Of a DNA stretch of 64,000 nt, positions 23,527-35,200 are shown piece after piece. The translations under genes and the position numbers were made by a program. Within the stretch, counting starts at the first letter, position 1; the number at the start of each line of letters is the position of its first letter. The DNA lies in contig OZ022257.1 in NCBI GenBank assembly GCA_963978905.1, positions 45,580,203 through 45,644,202 on the forward strand, given 5' to 3'. The notes under the pieces are model-generated. The model searched no databases. It saw only the letters and a list, made by a program, of their open reading frames with translations, and was not told where the DNA came from. Source of the stretch: Trichostrongylus colubriformis. Its lineage: Eukaryota; Nematoda; Chromadorea; Rhabditida; Trichostrongylidae.

Positions 23527-23865
23527 GTGGAGCCTTTAAGATGGCACCTTACCACTGCACAGCACTGTTCCATGTTAAGCAGGGATGAAGTGAATACAAC
23601 ACCCCAAACTTTGCTAAAAAACGATTATAACTAGGCGTAGCAAATGCACGGCAGCCGGCGCCTGAGATTTAGTGGCGGGCCCAGCCGACGTGTCTTCTGC
23701 GTCGGACAACTCGTCCACGTCATCGAACCTTACTGTTTTCATAACTAATAATTACCGCATGAAGAACCTTGTTATACGGACACTGCAAATAACTGAGAAG
23801 TAGCGATTGTAACACAACCACTTCCGAGTGAGAAGATGTAGACGGGATTATGATATATTTATCTG
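23527..23865. other. No gene seen
   Basis: Flank between two transposon clusters; no exon, repeat or motif supported. Confidence 0.4.
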
Positions 23866-24344
23866 TAGACAAGTAAGGAGAGCAAACCAACGTCTTGCTC
23901 GTGACGTTGGAAAGAAGCAAATGAGGCTTACTATCTTGTGGGGCCGTTGATCCTATGGATCTTAGATATGGACGCCCGTATAGAACGTCGTCTCAGACAG
24001 TGAGAAGACGAGGGATCGTTGTAATCGACGACGATACTCCGCCGGCAACAGAATTTTACAAAATGCATAGTTATGGCATGTGCGTAGAATTTTCCTACTT
24101 ATGTGTGAAGTTTTGAAGCAGTGGCAGGTCCGAGAGGCTGGACGGCGATCGGTTACACTGCGACTGAGGGCTGTGGCTGGACGACGATTGAGGGGCAGGA
24201 CACTGGTCGACGATGTTTGTAAAAATAGGTAGAATCAGTAAAACACGAATGGATATGGACGTCGAAAATTAGCACAACATGCACGACGTTCCGCAATGCA
24301 AAAATCCCATCAATTTCCTTTTCTCAAATTAATCAATGCACCTA

Positions 24345-25625
24345 CAGGGTGGCGAATAAATACGTGCGCCAAAAAAAGCTTTCGAATTCTATTGTTTGCT
24401 AACGAATTTTTGAAGAAACTTATTTTTATAAAACAATAGGCGATAACATCCTATAATTACAAAGAATTGTCGAAGTGGCCACCATCAGCTTCGATAGAGA
24501 CGTTAATTCGTTTCTTCTTGGAATCAAAGGTGCGGCGCTGGTATTTATCGTCTAAATCGTACTGAATTTCGATCAATTCTTTTCGCAAAGTTACCAGATT
24601 CTTTGCATTTCGGCTCCTGAGTTGCTCTTTCATGGATACCCACACAGAAAGATCCAATGGATTTAGATTTTGGCTGATTGCAGGCCACAAATCCTTCGTC
24701 AAAAAAGGGCCGATTTTGGTCTCCAGGTAGCGAATCGTTGTTTTAGCTCCATAGGCTTGTGTTTTGTCTTTTTGAAAGATAAAATTGAGGTGTTGTTGTC
24801 TCCAGGGCACCACAGCTTTCATGAGACTCTCTTCTTGGGAGACTTCTGCATTAATTTTCACGTTTTTACAATAAAAATCAAAGGGGTCTTGCCTGAGGCA
24901 CTGTTGCCGCCCCAAACCATTAAGCTTTCAGGCAACAGACTTCTCGTGGCAGATTTTGCTTGTGATGGTTCTTGAAAGCTAAGCAAAGAACTTGACGATG
25001 ATTCTGAGAGTTTTTAGACACTTCAGCGGTGAAAATTTTTCCATCAGGCCAAAGGGCGTCTTCGATTCGGCGCATTTTGAAAAATTCCCGTATCCTCTTG
25101 CACTTTTCCTTCCAATTTTGCTCTGCTTGATTGGTAAGAACTTTTTCATTATACGGACGATAACTACGGAGTCCTAGCTCATCCTTCAAGTTTATTTGAA
25201 CAGATTTGCGAGAAATGTTTAGCTGACTCGCCATCTTGTTTAAGCTCAGACAATCTTTTTGGTGAGCCCTTTTCTTAATAATCTCAAACACCTGTTGGGT
25301 GTTCACTGTACGTTTTCTCCCACTTCTGGGTTTGGTAAGGATGTGTTCTCCTACTTTCCATTGCTCTACAATCTTTTGGACAGTCCTCAGAGGAATGCCG
25401 AGTCTCGAAGAAACTGTTAAGCTCTTCATCCCACCCTCAGCTAACTGCGCGATCGCGTTAGGGCCTGAGCATTTCTTCGTTATGCCAGTAAGGCATAATT
25501 TTTTTTCCACAAACCAATAATAAGAAACAAATGAGTACTCAGAAAAAGAAAAAGTATGTACAAATGCATTCTACAATATTTAAAACGGAGGTAAAGTTGC
25601 GCGCACCTAATTATTCGCCACACTG
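24345..25625 (-). mobile_element. maT-type (DD37D) Tc1/mariner transposon, nearly complete
   Basis: The terminal repeats CAGGGTGGCGAATAA and, complemented, CAGTGTGGCGAATAA are flanked by TA at both ends (24343-24344 and 25626-25627). The length is 1281 bp, typical for the superfamily. The transposase on the minus strand is described separately. Confidence 0.88.
24457..25510 (-). pseudogene. DD37D transposase broken by two frameshifts
   Basis: 25510-24920 encodes the DNA-binding part: SLTVSSRLGIPLRTVQKIVE (helix-turn-helix), KPRSGRKRTV, then the first catalytic Asp in LWPDGKIFTAE. The frame then shifts; MVWGGNSASGKTPL appears in a second frame, and VKINAEVSQEESLMKAVVPW in a third frame down to 24457. 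The second Asp is in QKDKTQAYG and the third in NLNPLDLSVW, with exactly 37 residues between them, which places it in the maT group. Coding otherwise lacks stops, so decay is recent. The start is uncertain; the open frame has GTG at 25510. Confidence 0.85.
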
Positions 25626-25990
25626 TATATCGTGCTAACCCTTCAAAATCAGGTTCATGCCCGCCTCGCTGGGAAAACCACCCCTTCAAAAATCGCCTGT
25701 GGCTGTCATCGGTAATCCAGACGGCTGTCAGAATACCCCATGTTCGACTCTCAATTAATCTCGGCATTTGAAACACAATCAGTATGACTTTTCGTTGAGC
25801 CTCCGAGATTGATATTGTATTTATTCGACCAACGTTTCGGCGCAATCGCCTTCTTCAGAGTCTGCAATGAGCCAAAACATATCAGTGATACAAAACGTCG
25901 AATACCCTATTTCGAGTTATAAAAGAAATCTAAGGGCCAATGAATCCTAAGAGATACAGTGAAACCCACCGACCTTTTGTGGTTGTGGAG

Positions 25991-26620
25991 CTATAAGATG
26001 GCACCTTTAGCCAGGATTCTTGTGTTGATGTTTATATGTGTTTTTGAAGCTCGCAAGGTTAAGGTCCGGTTAGGTTTCTTATGGGAATCCCCCAGGGGGG
26101 TTCGACCGCGTAGGGCAAAGGCCACACAAGTCTGCAAACGGTGCCAACTCTCTAGTAATGGCCACGCGTTCGTCTTTCCTATTGATCTTAGGGTCCTTTG
26201 CCTTAATCCACAATGCTTCAAGAGTCCTGCGAGCTGAGACTCCTGTTCACGTGCTAGAATTGTGATCTCAACTTCAACGTCGGCATTTCCATGGTGTTGG
26301 ACCCTGTGCTCGCCTAAGGGAGTGGTTATTCTAGACTTCTTAAGTCCATCGAGGTGTTCCCGAGCTCTTATACAGAGTGGTCGACCTGTCTCCCCTACAT
26401 ATTCCTCCCTACACTGTTTGCAAGTGATCAAGTATACAACTCCTGAAACCATGCAGTCACCTTCCTTTCCGTGAGGGCAGATTATGCAGGAAGGGGTTTG
26501 GCAGAGTCGGTCATAGAGACGGTTCCGCACTAAACGTCGCTTAAGGTTTTCAGGAGGTATTTCAACCACTCGTACGTCGTCCTGGAGATCCGCTTTCCGG
26601 ATACAGGCGCGGAGGCCATT
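25991..26620 (-). pseudogene. PLE GIY-YIG endonuclease, left copy
   Basis: Reads ENLKRRLVRNRLYDRLCQTP, then a CIICPHGKEGDC zinc site, VVYLITCKQC, EYVGETGRPLCIRAREH and on to about residue 150 with no stop. The GIY-YIG core, Arg and Glu-His are intact, but the element is 5' truncated, so no RT is present. It is related to but distinct from the copy at 1-540. Confidence 0.75.
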
Positions 26621-26629
26621 ATCAAAAAC

Positions 26630-27327
26630 ATGTTCAGAACTGCCAGCGCAGTTTCCTCCGAAGGCGCATACCGAACTGAGTCAATTACACTGGCTCATCG
26701 TATCGCGCAAGAAAATGGCTATTCACAATGTGGGAAACCGACGTGGCATAGACGACGAGCTGGAACGGAGTTCGGACAGGAGGAAGCACGGGCGAAGATA
26801 TCTTTTTGCGTCCCTTTCATATCGGATGAAATGAGCGCGGCCATCCGCGCCTGTATCCGGAAAGCGGATCTCCAGGACGACGTACGAGTGGTTGAAATAC
26901 CTCCTGAAAACCTTAAGCGACGTTTAGTGCGGTCGACCACTCTGAATAAGAGCTCGGGAACACCTCGATGGACTTAAGAAGTCTAGAATAACCACTCCCT
27001 TAGGCGAGCACAGGGTCCAACACCATGGAAATACCGACGTTGAAGTTGAGATCACAATTCTAGCACGTGAACAGGAGATCTCAGCTCGCAGGACTCTTGA
27101 AGCATTGTGGATTAAGGCAAAGGACCCTAAGATCAATAGGAAAGACGAACGCGTGGCCATTACTAGAGAGTTGGCACCGTTTGCAGACTTGTGTGGCCTT
27201 TGCCCTACGCGGTCGAACCCCCCTGGGGGATTCCCATAAGAAACCTAACCGGACCTTAACCTTGCGAGCTTCAAAAACACATATAAACATCAACACAAGA
27301 ATCCTGGCTAAAGGTGCCATCTTATAG
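26630..27327 (+). pseudogene. PLE RT-endonuclease linker and endonuclease, right copy with deletion
   Basis: The plus frame 26630-26977 covers the linker (FRTASAVSSEGAYRTESITL, later FCVPFISDEMSAAIRACIRK) and reaches NLKRRLVR. There the sequence jumps to the later part of the domain: about 170 bp holding the zinc site and catalytic Tyr-Val-Gly block are missing, with the join at a GG shared by both edges. The tail 27067-27327 resumes in another frame. It cannot be active. Confidence 0.75.
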
Positions 27328-27596
27328 CTCCACAACCACAAAAGGTCGGTGGGTTTCACTGTATCTCTTAGGATTCATTGGCCCTTAGATTTCTTTTATA
27401 ACTCGAAATAGGGTATTCGACGTTTTGTATCACTGATATGTTTTGGCTCATTGCAGACTCTGAAGAAGGCGATTGTGCCGAAACGCTGGTCGAATAAATA
27501 CAATATCAATCTCGGAGGCTCAACGAAAAGTCATACTGATTGTCAGAATACCGTTGGGTTCAGTGGATGCTTCAGGCCATCAAAAGTGCTAAAATA

Positions 27597-28441
27597 TTAG
27601 GTTGGAACATAATTTCTGTTACAATTTTTATTCTTCTTGGGGAAAACAGTGGAAGCTCCTGGAATATTTGGTAGTGGGGGGTATACAAAGCGAGTGAAAG
27701 GAACTGCTGATTGACACATTCATATTCTCTATGGCTTCAGCAGTGAATCTACGACAATTTCGCAAGAGGTACGAAATTCACGAACACCGCCCCGGTTCCT
27801 CAGCATGCAAGGTCACTAACCGAATCAACCAGTCGATGGTCCCAGTTACTGTCTCTCATATGGCGGCAACCCGATGGCTCGATCGACTCAAATTGAAACA
27901 GAAAAAAATTTCAAAAAATTGCACAGAGAAAAAAATTTAAAAAAATTTTTCTAGAAAAAGGGCGAAAAATTGTCATTCAACACGACAGCCTTTGCCAATC
28001 TCTGCTGCAGGCAATTGGACACCGTAGCCACAAATTTTACCGGAAAAATAGACCGAGACTTTCTCTTCACGACAACGCTCGCCCACATGTGGCAAAGTTG
28101 GCGTGTCAAAAGATCCAGGACCTCGGTTGGACGAAGCTCTCCCACCCACCGTAATCTTTGAACATGGTCCCAAGTGAATACCACCTATTCCGATCTCTGA
28201 CCCACTTCCTCGACGGACGGCGGCTCAAAGATGACGATGATGTCAAAATCGACCTCCAGACTTTCTTCGACCAGAAATCCCCAGACTTCTATAAGCGAGA
28301 CATCTATCATCTCCCTATTCCCTAGCAATACATTGTCGATTATAATGGTACATATTTTGTTGACTGAAGTTAGACACAAATAAAGAAAAATAAGTTTGAA
28401 ATTTCTCGTCATTGTGTAACAGAAATTATGTTCCAACCTAA
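27597..28441 (+). mobile_element. Mariner element with internal deletion (845 bp)
   Basis: Terminal repeats TTAGGTTGGAACATAATTTC on the left and the exact complement on the right, each next to TA. Inside, on plus, LRQFRKRYEIHEHR-like N-terminal sequence at 27731 is joined to C-terminal transposase: LHDNARPHVAKLACQKI near 28065, PSEYHLFRSL at 28171 and YKRDIYHLP at 28293, in different frames and with stops. Full-length mariners are about 1.3 kb, so about 0.45 kb is gone. Confidence 0.85.
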
Positions 28442-29149
28442 TATTATAGGCGGCAATGGAGCATCTCATGGTACTACATAGAATGGGTTTGCAGGCAGTT
28501 TCAACACAGCGGCGTCGTCCTCCTTGGGATGTACTTCCGTGATCTTCTGATCATCGTCATATAATATCATATCTAATTTTCGACGTCCATAACCATTCGT
28601 GTTTTACTGATTCTACCTATTTTCACAAACATCTTCGACCTGTGTCCTGCCCCTCAATCGCCGTCCAGCCACAGCATTCGGTCGCGGTGCAACCGTCGCC
28701 AACGATCGCCGTCCAGCCTCTTGGACCTGCCACTGCTTCAAAAGTCCACAAGTAAGAAGGAACATTCTACGCACATGTCATAGCTATGCATTTTGTAAAA
28801 TTCCGTTGCTGGCGGAGCATCGTCGTCGATTACGACGATCCCTCGTCGTTTCGCTAGCTGGGTCGACGTTCTATACGGGCGTCCATACTTAGTAAGATCC
28901 ATAGGATCAACGGCCCCACAAGATAGTAAGCCTCATTTGCTTCTTTTCCAACGTCACGAGCAAGACATTGGTTTGCTCTCCTTACTTGTCTAACTTTACC
29001 AGATGATTATCACGTTGAAACTAGAATTCTTGCTGCTCCATACCAGGGAACCAATTGGCGGTAAGTATAGCGGTCCTGTGGCAGCAGTAAGTTGATTAAG
29101 TACAAATACGACTGTAGACTCTCCAACAGAGTCTATAAACAAAATCTAA

Positions 29150-29300
29150 TTTGTACGTTTTAGGCTTGATAAAGGCGCTAGGCGCCGAAAGCTTGCCTAT
29201 AAGGCTAAAATATCTATTGCAACCAATTTTTGCAATCGGTTTTGTAAAAGCTGTTTTGAGTCTTTTGGAATGAAATTTTGGAAGTCTCACATTGCCTTAT
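29150..29300 (+). mobile_element. Solo 3' end of a Penelope-like element
   Basis: GGCTTGATAAA, a GGCGC-TAG-GCGCC hairpin at 29174-29186, GAAAG, then GAGTCTTTTGGAATGAAATT. Same layout as 746-860. No coding part is attached, consistent with severe 5' truncation. Confidence 0.55.
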
Positions 29301-29323
29301 ACACATTGAGAATTCTTGCTGTT

Positions 29324-29990
29324 AAAGGCAGCTTCAGGGGATATCCGGACGAAAATTAAAAGAAGTAGTGAATATGAAAGCCGAGATGCCTAGTATCAGG
29401 ACAGTGGAGCAAAAACGGATGGAAATGGCCAAAAACCCGAGAAATAGGACCCCTTCCCACCGTTGGTTCTAGGCGCGGACGACCTTTCCCTCAAGATGCG
29501 GATAGTCCGCATAGGTTTTCCATTGGCATTACCAAGGCGTAAACATGAAGGGATGTTCGGAAATGCGACAGCATCAAATTTCATGTGGTGAGCTTCAAGC
29601 TAAAAATGAGTAAACGCGGTGCGATACTTTCAATCCTGCCGATTTCCTTGATCAACCTCACCGTGACCAACCACTAAGCACTTCGCCTGGAGGCGGGCTG
29701 CCCTAAACCAAGGCGGCTTGTCCTGACGAGGCCGCCCCCACAGCTCAAGGGGGCGCCTTCCGCAGGGGATTTCGCCATGCATAGGCCTTTCAGACCCGTA
29801 GCTTTTCACTGAATAACTCCTTTTGGGATTTCTTATCACCCATATTATCCCTAACACTGCCTTTAAGCTGCAAACTCATCGAAGCCAAGGGTCAGAAACA
29901 CTTTGTTTGCAAGGCTTTCGAAAGGTTTCTTTGTTTTTCTCCGCAACTGTGTCTTCAGCACTCCCAAAGTCTCTATGGAGCGCAAGAGGC
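29324..29990 (-). repeat. Interspersed repeat with decayed ORF, copy 1
   Basis: Direct-orientation match to 62471-63260. Both copies hold a minus-strand frame (here 29396-29584) reading AFPNIPSCLRLGN, GKPMRT and SYFSGFWPFP. The R-L-G-x-x-x-GKP pattern recalls the first protein of non-LTR retrotransposons, but the match is short and I cannot name the family. Confidence 0.55.
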
Positions 29991-30048
29991 ACGAAATTTG
30001 TCGTGAACTGTGCCATTAAGACATTGGATTCGCAGTGAATATTCAATA

Positions 30049-31627
30049 CAGTGCGTTTCATAATTATAAGGTCACCCCTGAATTTCAGGTTTTCTTGAAA
30101 ACACTCCATTGAGGAATCTTTTCAGTCTCATAAACGGATTCCTCACCTGAAATAACCACCGTGTCCGATTTTTGGTAGCAGTCTCGTTTACCTTATGTTT
30201 TTAGGGGTATTTTTTTTGTTTTTTGTACCGTTTCATAATTATAAGGTCACCCTGAATAACGAAAAAAGTTCAGGCCCCGGCAGGTTTGTGATGGTAGATT
30301 TGTGTTCCAAATACATCTTCGAGATACATTTTCAATCGCCTTGTGGCCAGCTTCTATGTTCCGAGAGAAAAGCCCAGATTTGGGATTTTCGTGATGCTAG
30401 GCTCAGTTGGAGAGCCATTCCAAAAAAATCGGAAGATTCCATGACATTCGCTCAATTAGATGACATTCGAAAGATTCGGTGTCTCCAGATGTTTTTCAGG
30501 CTCTGGACTCCCACGTGAAATTATTATCATCAACGAGGAGAGAATTGTGGGGGCCACTTCCTGTAGCACCTCCTCCATGGACCAGATTTGTTTGGGGTTA
30601 TACCATTTTTAGTCTGGAACCACAGCGTGTACAGCAGCGAGGTAGAGCAGAAACATCACTGAAGAAATAATTGAAGTGGTTTCCGAGGCCTACAGCACAC
30701 CATAAGGCGGAACGACTTCAATTCATACAGTTGTTCTTGAGCAAGGATTGAACGAAGCTGAATTTGCATAGCAGTTGCACCCTACATGTGAATAATTCCA
30801 TCTAAATCGTACTTTTGAGTCTGAAAATACTCTATTTGTATGGTGCTGACGGGTAGAGGTAGTACTAGCTTGGTCTGGGGAGTGCACCGATCTAGCGGAG
30901 TCTTCGCAATTTTTGTGGGAGAAGGGTGATAGCCTAAGTGGTTTTCGGCAGTGAGGTTGCATTGAACCTTGCCTTCGAAACCTGCAGAATGGACTCCAGA
31001 GACTGCTAGAAGATCTTACGAAGAAATCAGTTGCCTTTTGGAGCCGACCTGCTCTTCATAATTGCGTCTAACAGCCGTGACAAGGCTGTTGTTCATGTTG
31101 GTCATTCAACGGAATCGTGGTTAAAGTTCCGAAATACAAACCTCCAGCCATAGATAACATGCAGTTTTTGTCTCAGCTCTACTGGGGAGATTTGGAAGAC
31201 ATCGCCGCAAAAGTATTTAATCCAATAATCGCCAGTTCTGGGAATCAAAGCTGCTGAAACAAGCAATTGTTGAAGACTGGAACAATATCTGGGGTAAGGC
31301 TCTTCGTAATTCCCTTTCTGCTTCCCCAAACGATTAGTTAATGTCCTTCTTAAACAGGAGGGAACCATAGATTATGAGCTCCTCCGAATGCGCTCTTAAC
31401 TCTAGCAAATCTTCTCTTTCTTCGGGGTGACCTTATAATTATGAAACGGCACAAAAATCAGAAAATATTCATAGAAAAATCGGGCTAAAAGGTAATGTCA
31501 TCAAAACTAGTATTGAAGGGTTTTCTGTGGTGGGGAATCTATAAAAAATACTCAGAAAATTTTCGGCTGGCTGTGTGTTCCGATAACCGAAAATTTGGGG
31601 GTGACCTTATAATTATGAAACGCACTG
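30049..31627. mobile_element. IR/DR-type Tc1-like element, 1579 bp, no recognisable transposase
   Basis: Outer ends are CAGTGCGTTTCATAATTATA then AGGTCACCC, inverted at 31598-31627, flanked by TA. A second copy of the core TTTCATAATTATAAGGTCACC lies about 175 bp inside each end (about 30230 and 31424). Two direct repeats within each long inverted repeat is the IR/DR layout known from Tc1 relatives such as Sleeping Beauty. The about 1.1 kb interior has no transposase I can recognise; short frames on both strands are unassigned. Confidence 0.75.
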
Positions 31628-31739
31628 TAGTTCAGAAAATTCTTGCAATTTCGAAGATTTCACTTTCTGAACAGCTTTTTCGGCTCTTCGCTGAAGCTGA
31701 CCACCCTTGAAACAAATTTTTAACTTTTCTACAGTCTGT

Positions 31740-32260
31740 AGAGCAGAATGGGCAAACGGCAGATCCACACCATTTTCCTCGCACACTCATGCTCTCCAAC
31801 GAAACGATCCATTTGTTACCAACATCGTGAAATGTGATAAGAATTGGAGTTTGTAGGACAATCGACGACGATCTCTAGACTGAATGGACAAATATAATGC
31901 TGGTGGCAAGTCAGCCTCTTCACCATGATGGCGATATGGTGGTCTACCACTAAATCCATCATGGCTTTAAGTATCCTGGCAAAACTATTACAGCTGCAAA
32001 GTACTGAGAGGAGCTCACAAGATGCATCGCAATAGATTACGAGCTCAGTATAGGCCGGTAGGAGAGGGATTATCTTTACTCACGATAAGGCACGGCCTCA
32101 TGTCGCACAAACAATCCTAAACAGTGAATTAGAGGGGCTACAAATCCGTATCCACTACACTCATCTGGGGCTGGCTCCACCGATCCAAACGTCTGGACAG
32201 CTTTCTTCGGGAAAAACGCTCCAAGCCTAGAAGCGATGCTGAAGTTATTCATATGAATTC
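31740..32260 (+). pseudogene. Mariner transposase remnant
   Basis: Scattered plus-strand frames read FVTNIVKCDKNWSL, DNRRRSLD, GKTITAAKYCEELTR and KARPHVAQTILNSELEGLQI. These follow mariner order (catalytic CDEKW-type block, GxTITA, HDxARPH). Stops and shifts abound and no terminal repeats were found. It lies just beyond the IR/DR element. Confidence 0.65.
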
Positions 32261-35200
32261 ATGACCTTTAGACCTCTACAGCTCTGGGCAACCGGGATAT
32301 GCAAGCATGCATCCTGTTAGAAAAAATCTGCTGATCCTTATGTTCTCCGTATCTGATTAATGAAATTTCGCATAAGCCGAGACATGAGCATTGAAATGAG
32401 AAGATGGAAACCACAAGGCTTTTTGAACGACCTGATAGGACTTGTGCCAAAAGTTCCTGTGCACCCTGATAGTGGCCAACCATTTCTATCGATAGCGCAT
32501 ATCCCCGTGAAATTATTACTTTCTCGACTGCTTCAGTCCATTGATGTATTCCATCACACGGCTCCCTGTATAATTCCATAACTTCAGTCATTTTGAAAGG
32601 TGTGATTCTATGGAATCCACACTTTTGAACACCTACGTATTTCCTTCCAACAATAATATTCTTTCATCGGTGTGCTCCTTTATTAGTTAACTTTTTTAGT
32701 CACATCAAAGTGCTCTGGGTACCGAAATGTGTCTCAGACGCGTCTAAGCTCCATTACCTCATACGGTGTATCATTTCAGCGGAACCGGTTTTGCTTTATA
32801 CTGCACCTTCGATTGCTCATCTCCTACTTGGCCAATGGGCTGTTTAGTAACAGATCAGTTCTCGCAGTAAAAGGCCTCTGCAGTGCTCTGTGCACTCTCC
32901 AATCTTGTAGTTGTATCCTGTTGTTATTTAAGAAACACGTCTTTGCTTATTTTTAAGGAATCCGAGATATTTCTGCTAGAGAATTACAAATCTTCTGAAT
33001 ATCTAATGACACTTTTGGCGAGCTAATTTGATGTTTTTCCAATCGCTTTTCCTATCCTTTGACTCAGTCGCTTCACCACATTGGCGATCGCATCGTTTAC
33101 CCTTGTCTGAGGCATGAGAGATCACACTTTTTTTCACATGCTAACGACATATGCCACGTGGCTTTTGAAAAGACAATTCGCCTTGATAACTTTTCATTAG
33201 CTGTTTTTTGAGATTTAATTGTGCGATGATACTTAGTTAAGATATAGAGACCATGACTACACAACAGTCAGAATCTATTCTTTCCTAACTGTAGTTGTTT
33301 GAAGTTTTAATGCATCTAGTGTAATGAATTTCAACTTAATGACTGCAAACTCAAGTGCACACCCTAAGTTTGGCAATAGTGTAGTGTAGCACTCTTTTGC
33401 TTCGACTGCTTTCAATGTGGGTTCAGAAAGTACGCCCACTGCTGATTATTCACCCATGAAGCACATTCTAGGATGATTGGAGTATTACAACTCCCGCCGT
33501 GGTCGCATACTTCGTGCCCCTTCACCGAGGCCTTTGTGTCAGCTCCTGGAGCATGCAGCTAAAAAAGCAGGCTCGAGTCCACCGCAGCCCAGGCCCGCCC
33601 ACCCCAGACGCGATTGTTGGCAATGACGGTGGCAGCGGTGGCAACAACGTGGCAAATGAGGCCTACAATCTGTGTGATAATATTAGATAAAGAAGAGATG
33701 CAAGTAATAAAGGAGACGTTGCCATGAGGAAACAGGTGATATCCCAGTGTTCGTTATGATACCATCCAACGCTACTGCTCTAAAAGCTCCTTTTCACGCG
33801 GTAATCTCGTCCGAGCCCAGTTGACAGGAGGCTTCATTGTTTGCCATTTTCGGAGACTTTATTCGGATTTTTCTTTGTCGGCGTTTTCCTCAGCACCTCC
33901 AATCGTAGATTCAGCGCTTTAACCCACTCAGGGTATTCCTGGAATGTGCCTTCAACCCATTGACGACCGTGTGACACGACGTCGTGTTACACCATGTTGG
34001 CCGCGTGGGACCGCGTGACACGATGTCGTGTCACAGTCTTGTAACTTATGTTTTATGCTTCTTTTTAAACTTTTGTTTTATCTTTTCTTCAATATGTATA
34101 CCTCAAATATGAAGGTTTTCTACATAGTGCATGGTCCAAGAAAATAACTTTTGGTTGTTGAATTATCGAGCTTCTTTACAAGGGGTAGATAACCATCAGT
34201 TATTTTGAAAACAATCGCAGTGTACAATATACAAGCAGTGTCTTTATCTGCTGCAGCGGGTACAGGCTCTTTTGGCTTGAGATGCAGCGTATTTGCCCCC
34301 CCCCTTAAGTTTTGCACATTTCTTCACAACTAACGCATCACCTGCGATAATTCGCCTGAAAGCTTGGTACTAAGCTTAATACATGAAAGCTTAATTTAAT
34401 GTGGTCAATCACCTCTCTTAACTAGCTATCGTATTTGCAGTTTCGACTGAAAATGTACATTCCAACGGGACAAAATCGTCAAGAAAACTTCAAGAAAAGC
34501 TTGAAGCAATCATGTGCTGTGCGACAATACACCTACTGTCCCCAAATGTACTACTGCTGCAATTGATTGCGGCTGCTAGCGCAAAACGTTCGAAGCAGAG
34601 TGGCAGTCCACCGCTGTGTGTATCCAATATTCCGTGTTGCAGTATAAGATAATGAAGATGTTCACGGATAATAATGATATCAGAATCGTACACATACGAA
34701 CATATCTATAAGTGAGAGAAAGAATTATATACGGGGCAGTTTGCAGAGAATGTTACCAAAGCGCCTTTTGATGCTGTGGAAACATTTTCCGCTACCTAAC
34801 ACTTTCTAAAAATGTATAGTAAAGCCAATTCTTAGTCTGGCCCATCAAATCTCTTACGGAGTTCTACAGATCAATTACTCGCGTGTCAGGTGACACGTAC
34901 TCCATTTCGATTAGCTAACCCAGTCGTTTGCTCACTGGTTGCCATGCCGATTTTGCGAGAAGCTTCTTGTTTTACGAGTGCATCTTGGAATATCTCAAAG
35001 GAAGGGATCGGCAAGTAGGGTTGCCACAGATGATATCTGAAGGCAGCGCTATAGTCCTCAAAGTAATTTTTTTCTTTTGGACATTATACATATATTGATG
35101 ACCCCATCACTTCACTACCAACACCCTACGTCAGGCTTCTGAAAAGAATTTTGATGAGGTCAGTCGAGGTACGATTGCTTACCCAGGTGCTGCAAGATGA

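Larger units (their letters stand above)
25738..27540. mobile_element. Two Penelope-like 3' copies head to head, 12-bp target duplication
   Basis: TGTCAGAATACC stands immediately before (25726-25737) and after (27541-27552) this segment. Inside, two copies of the same PLE end point outward: left copy on minus (about 25786-26620), right copy on plus (about 26630-27540). Both finish in the CTGAAGA-hairpin-GAAAC tail and GAATAAATACAATATCAATC. The left arm carries 48 extra bases beyond the shared end. The right copy starts about 200 bp further 5' in the element. Confidence 0.8.
23866..28992. mobile_element. Foldback element, inverted arms of about 410 bp, invaded by three transposons
   Basis: The left arm 23866-24272 and right arm 28573-28992 are inverted copies (for example GACAAGTAAGGAGAGCAAAC against its complement) with roughly 85-90 percent identity by eye. 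Removing the elements at 24345-25625, 25738-27540 and 27597-28441 leaves an original element of about 1.2 kb. The arms end next to TA. No transposase belonging to the foldback itself is visible. Confidence 0.75.

Noticed and set aside
23866..24272. LTR of a retrotransposon
   Set aside because: The matching arm at 28573-28992 is inverted, not direct, and no gag-pol lies between.
25991..27327. Two separate functional endonuclease genes
   Set aside because: Both are 5'-truncated PLE copies in one insertion, and the right one lacks the catalytic block.
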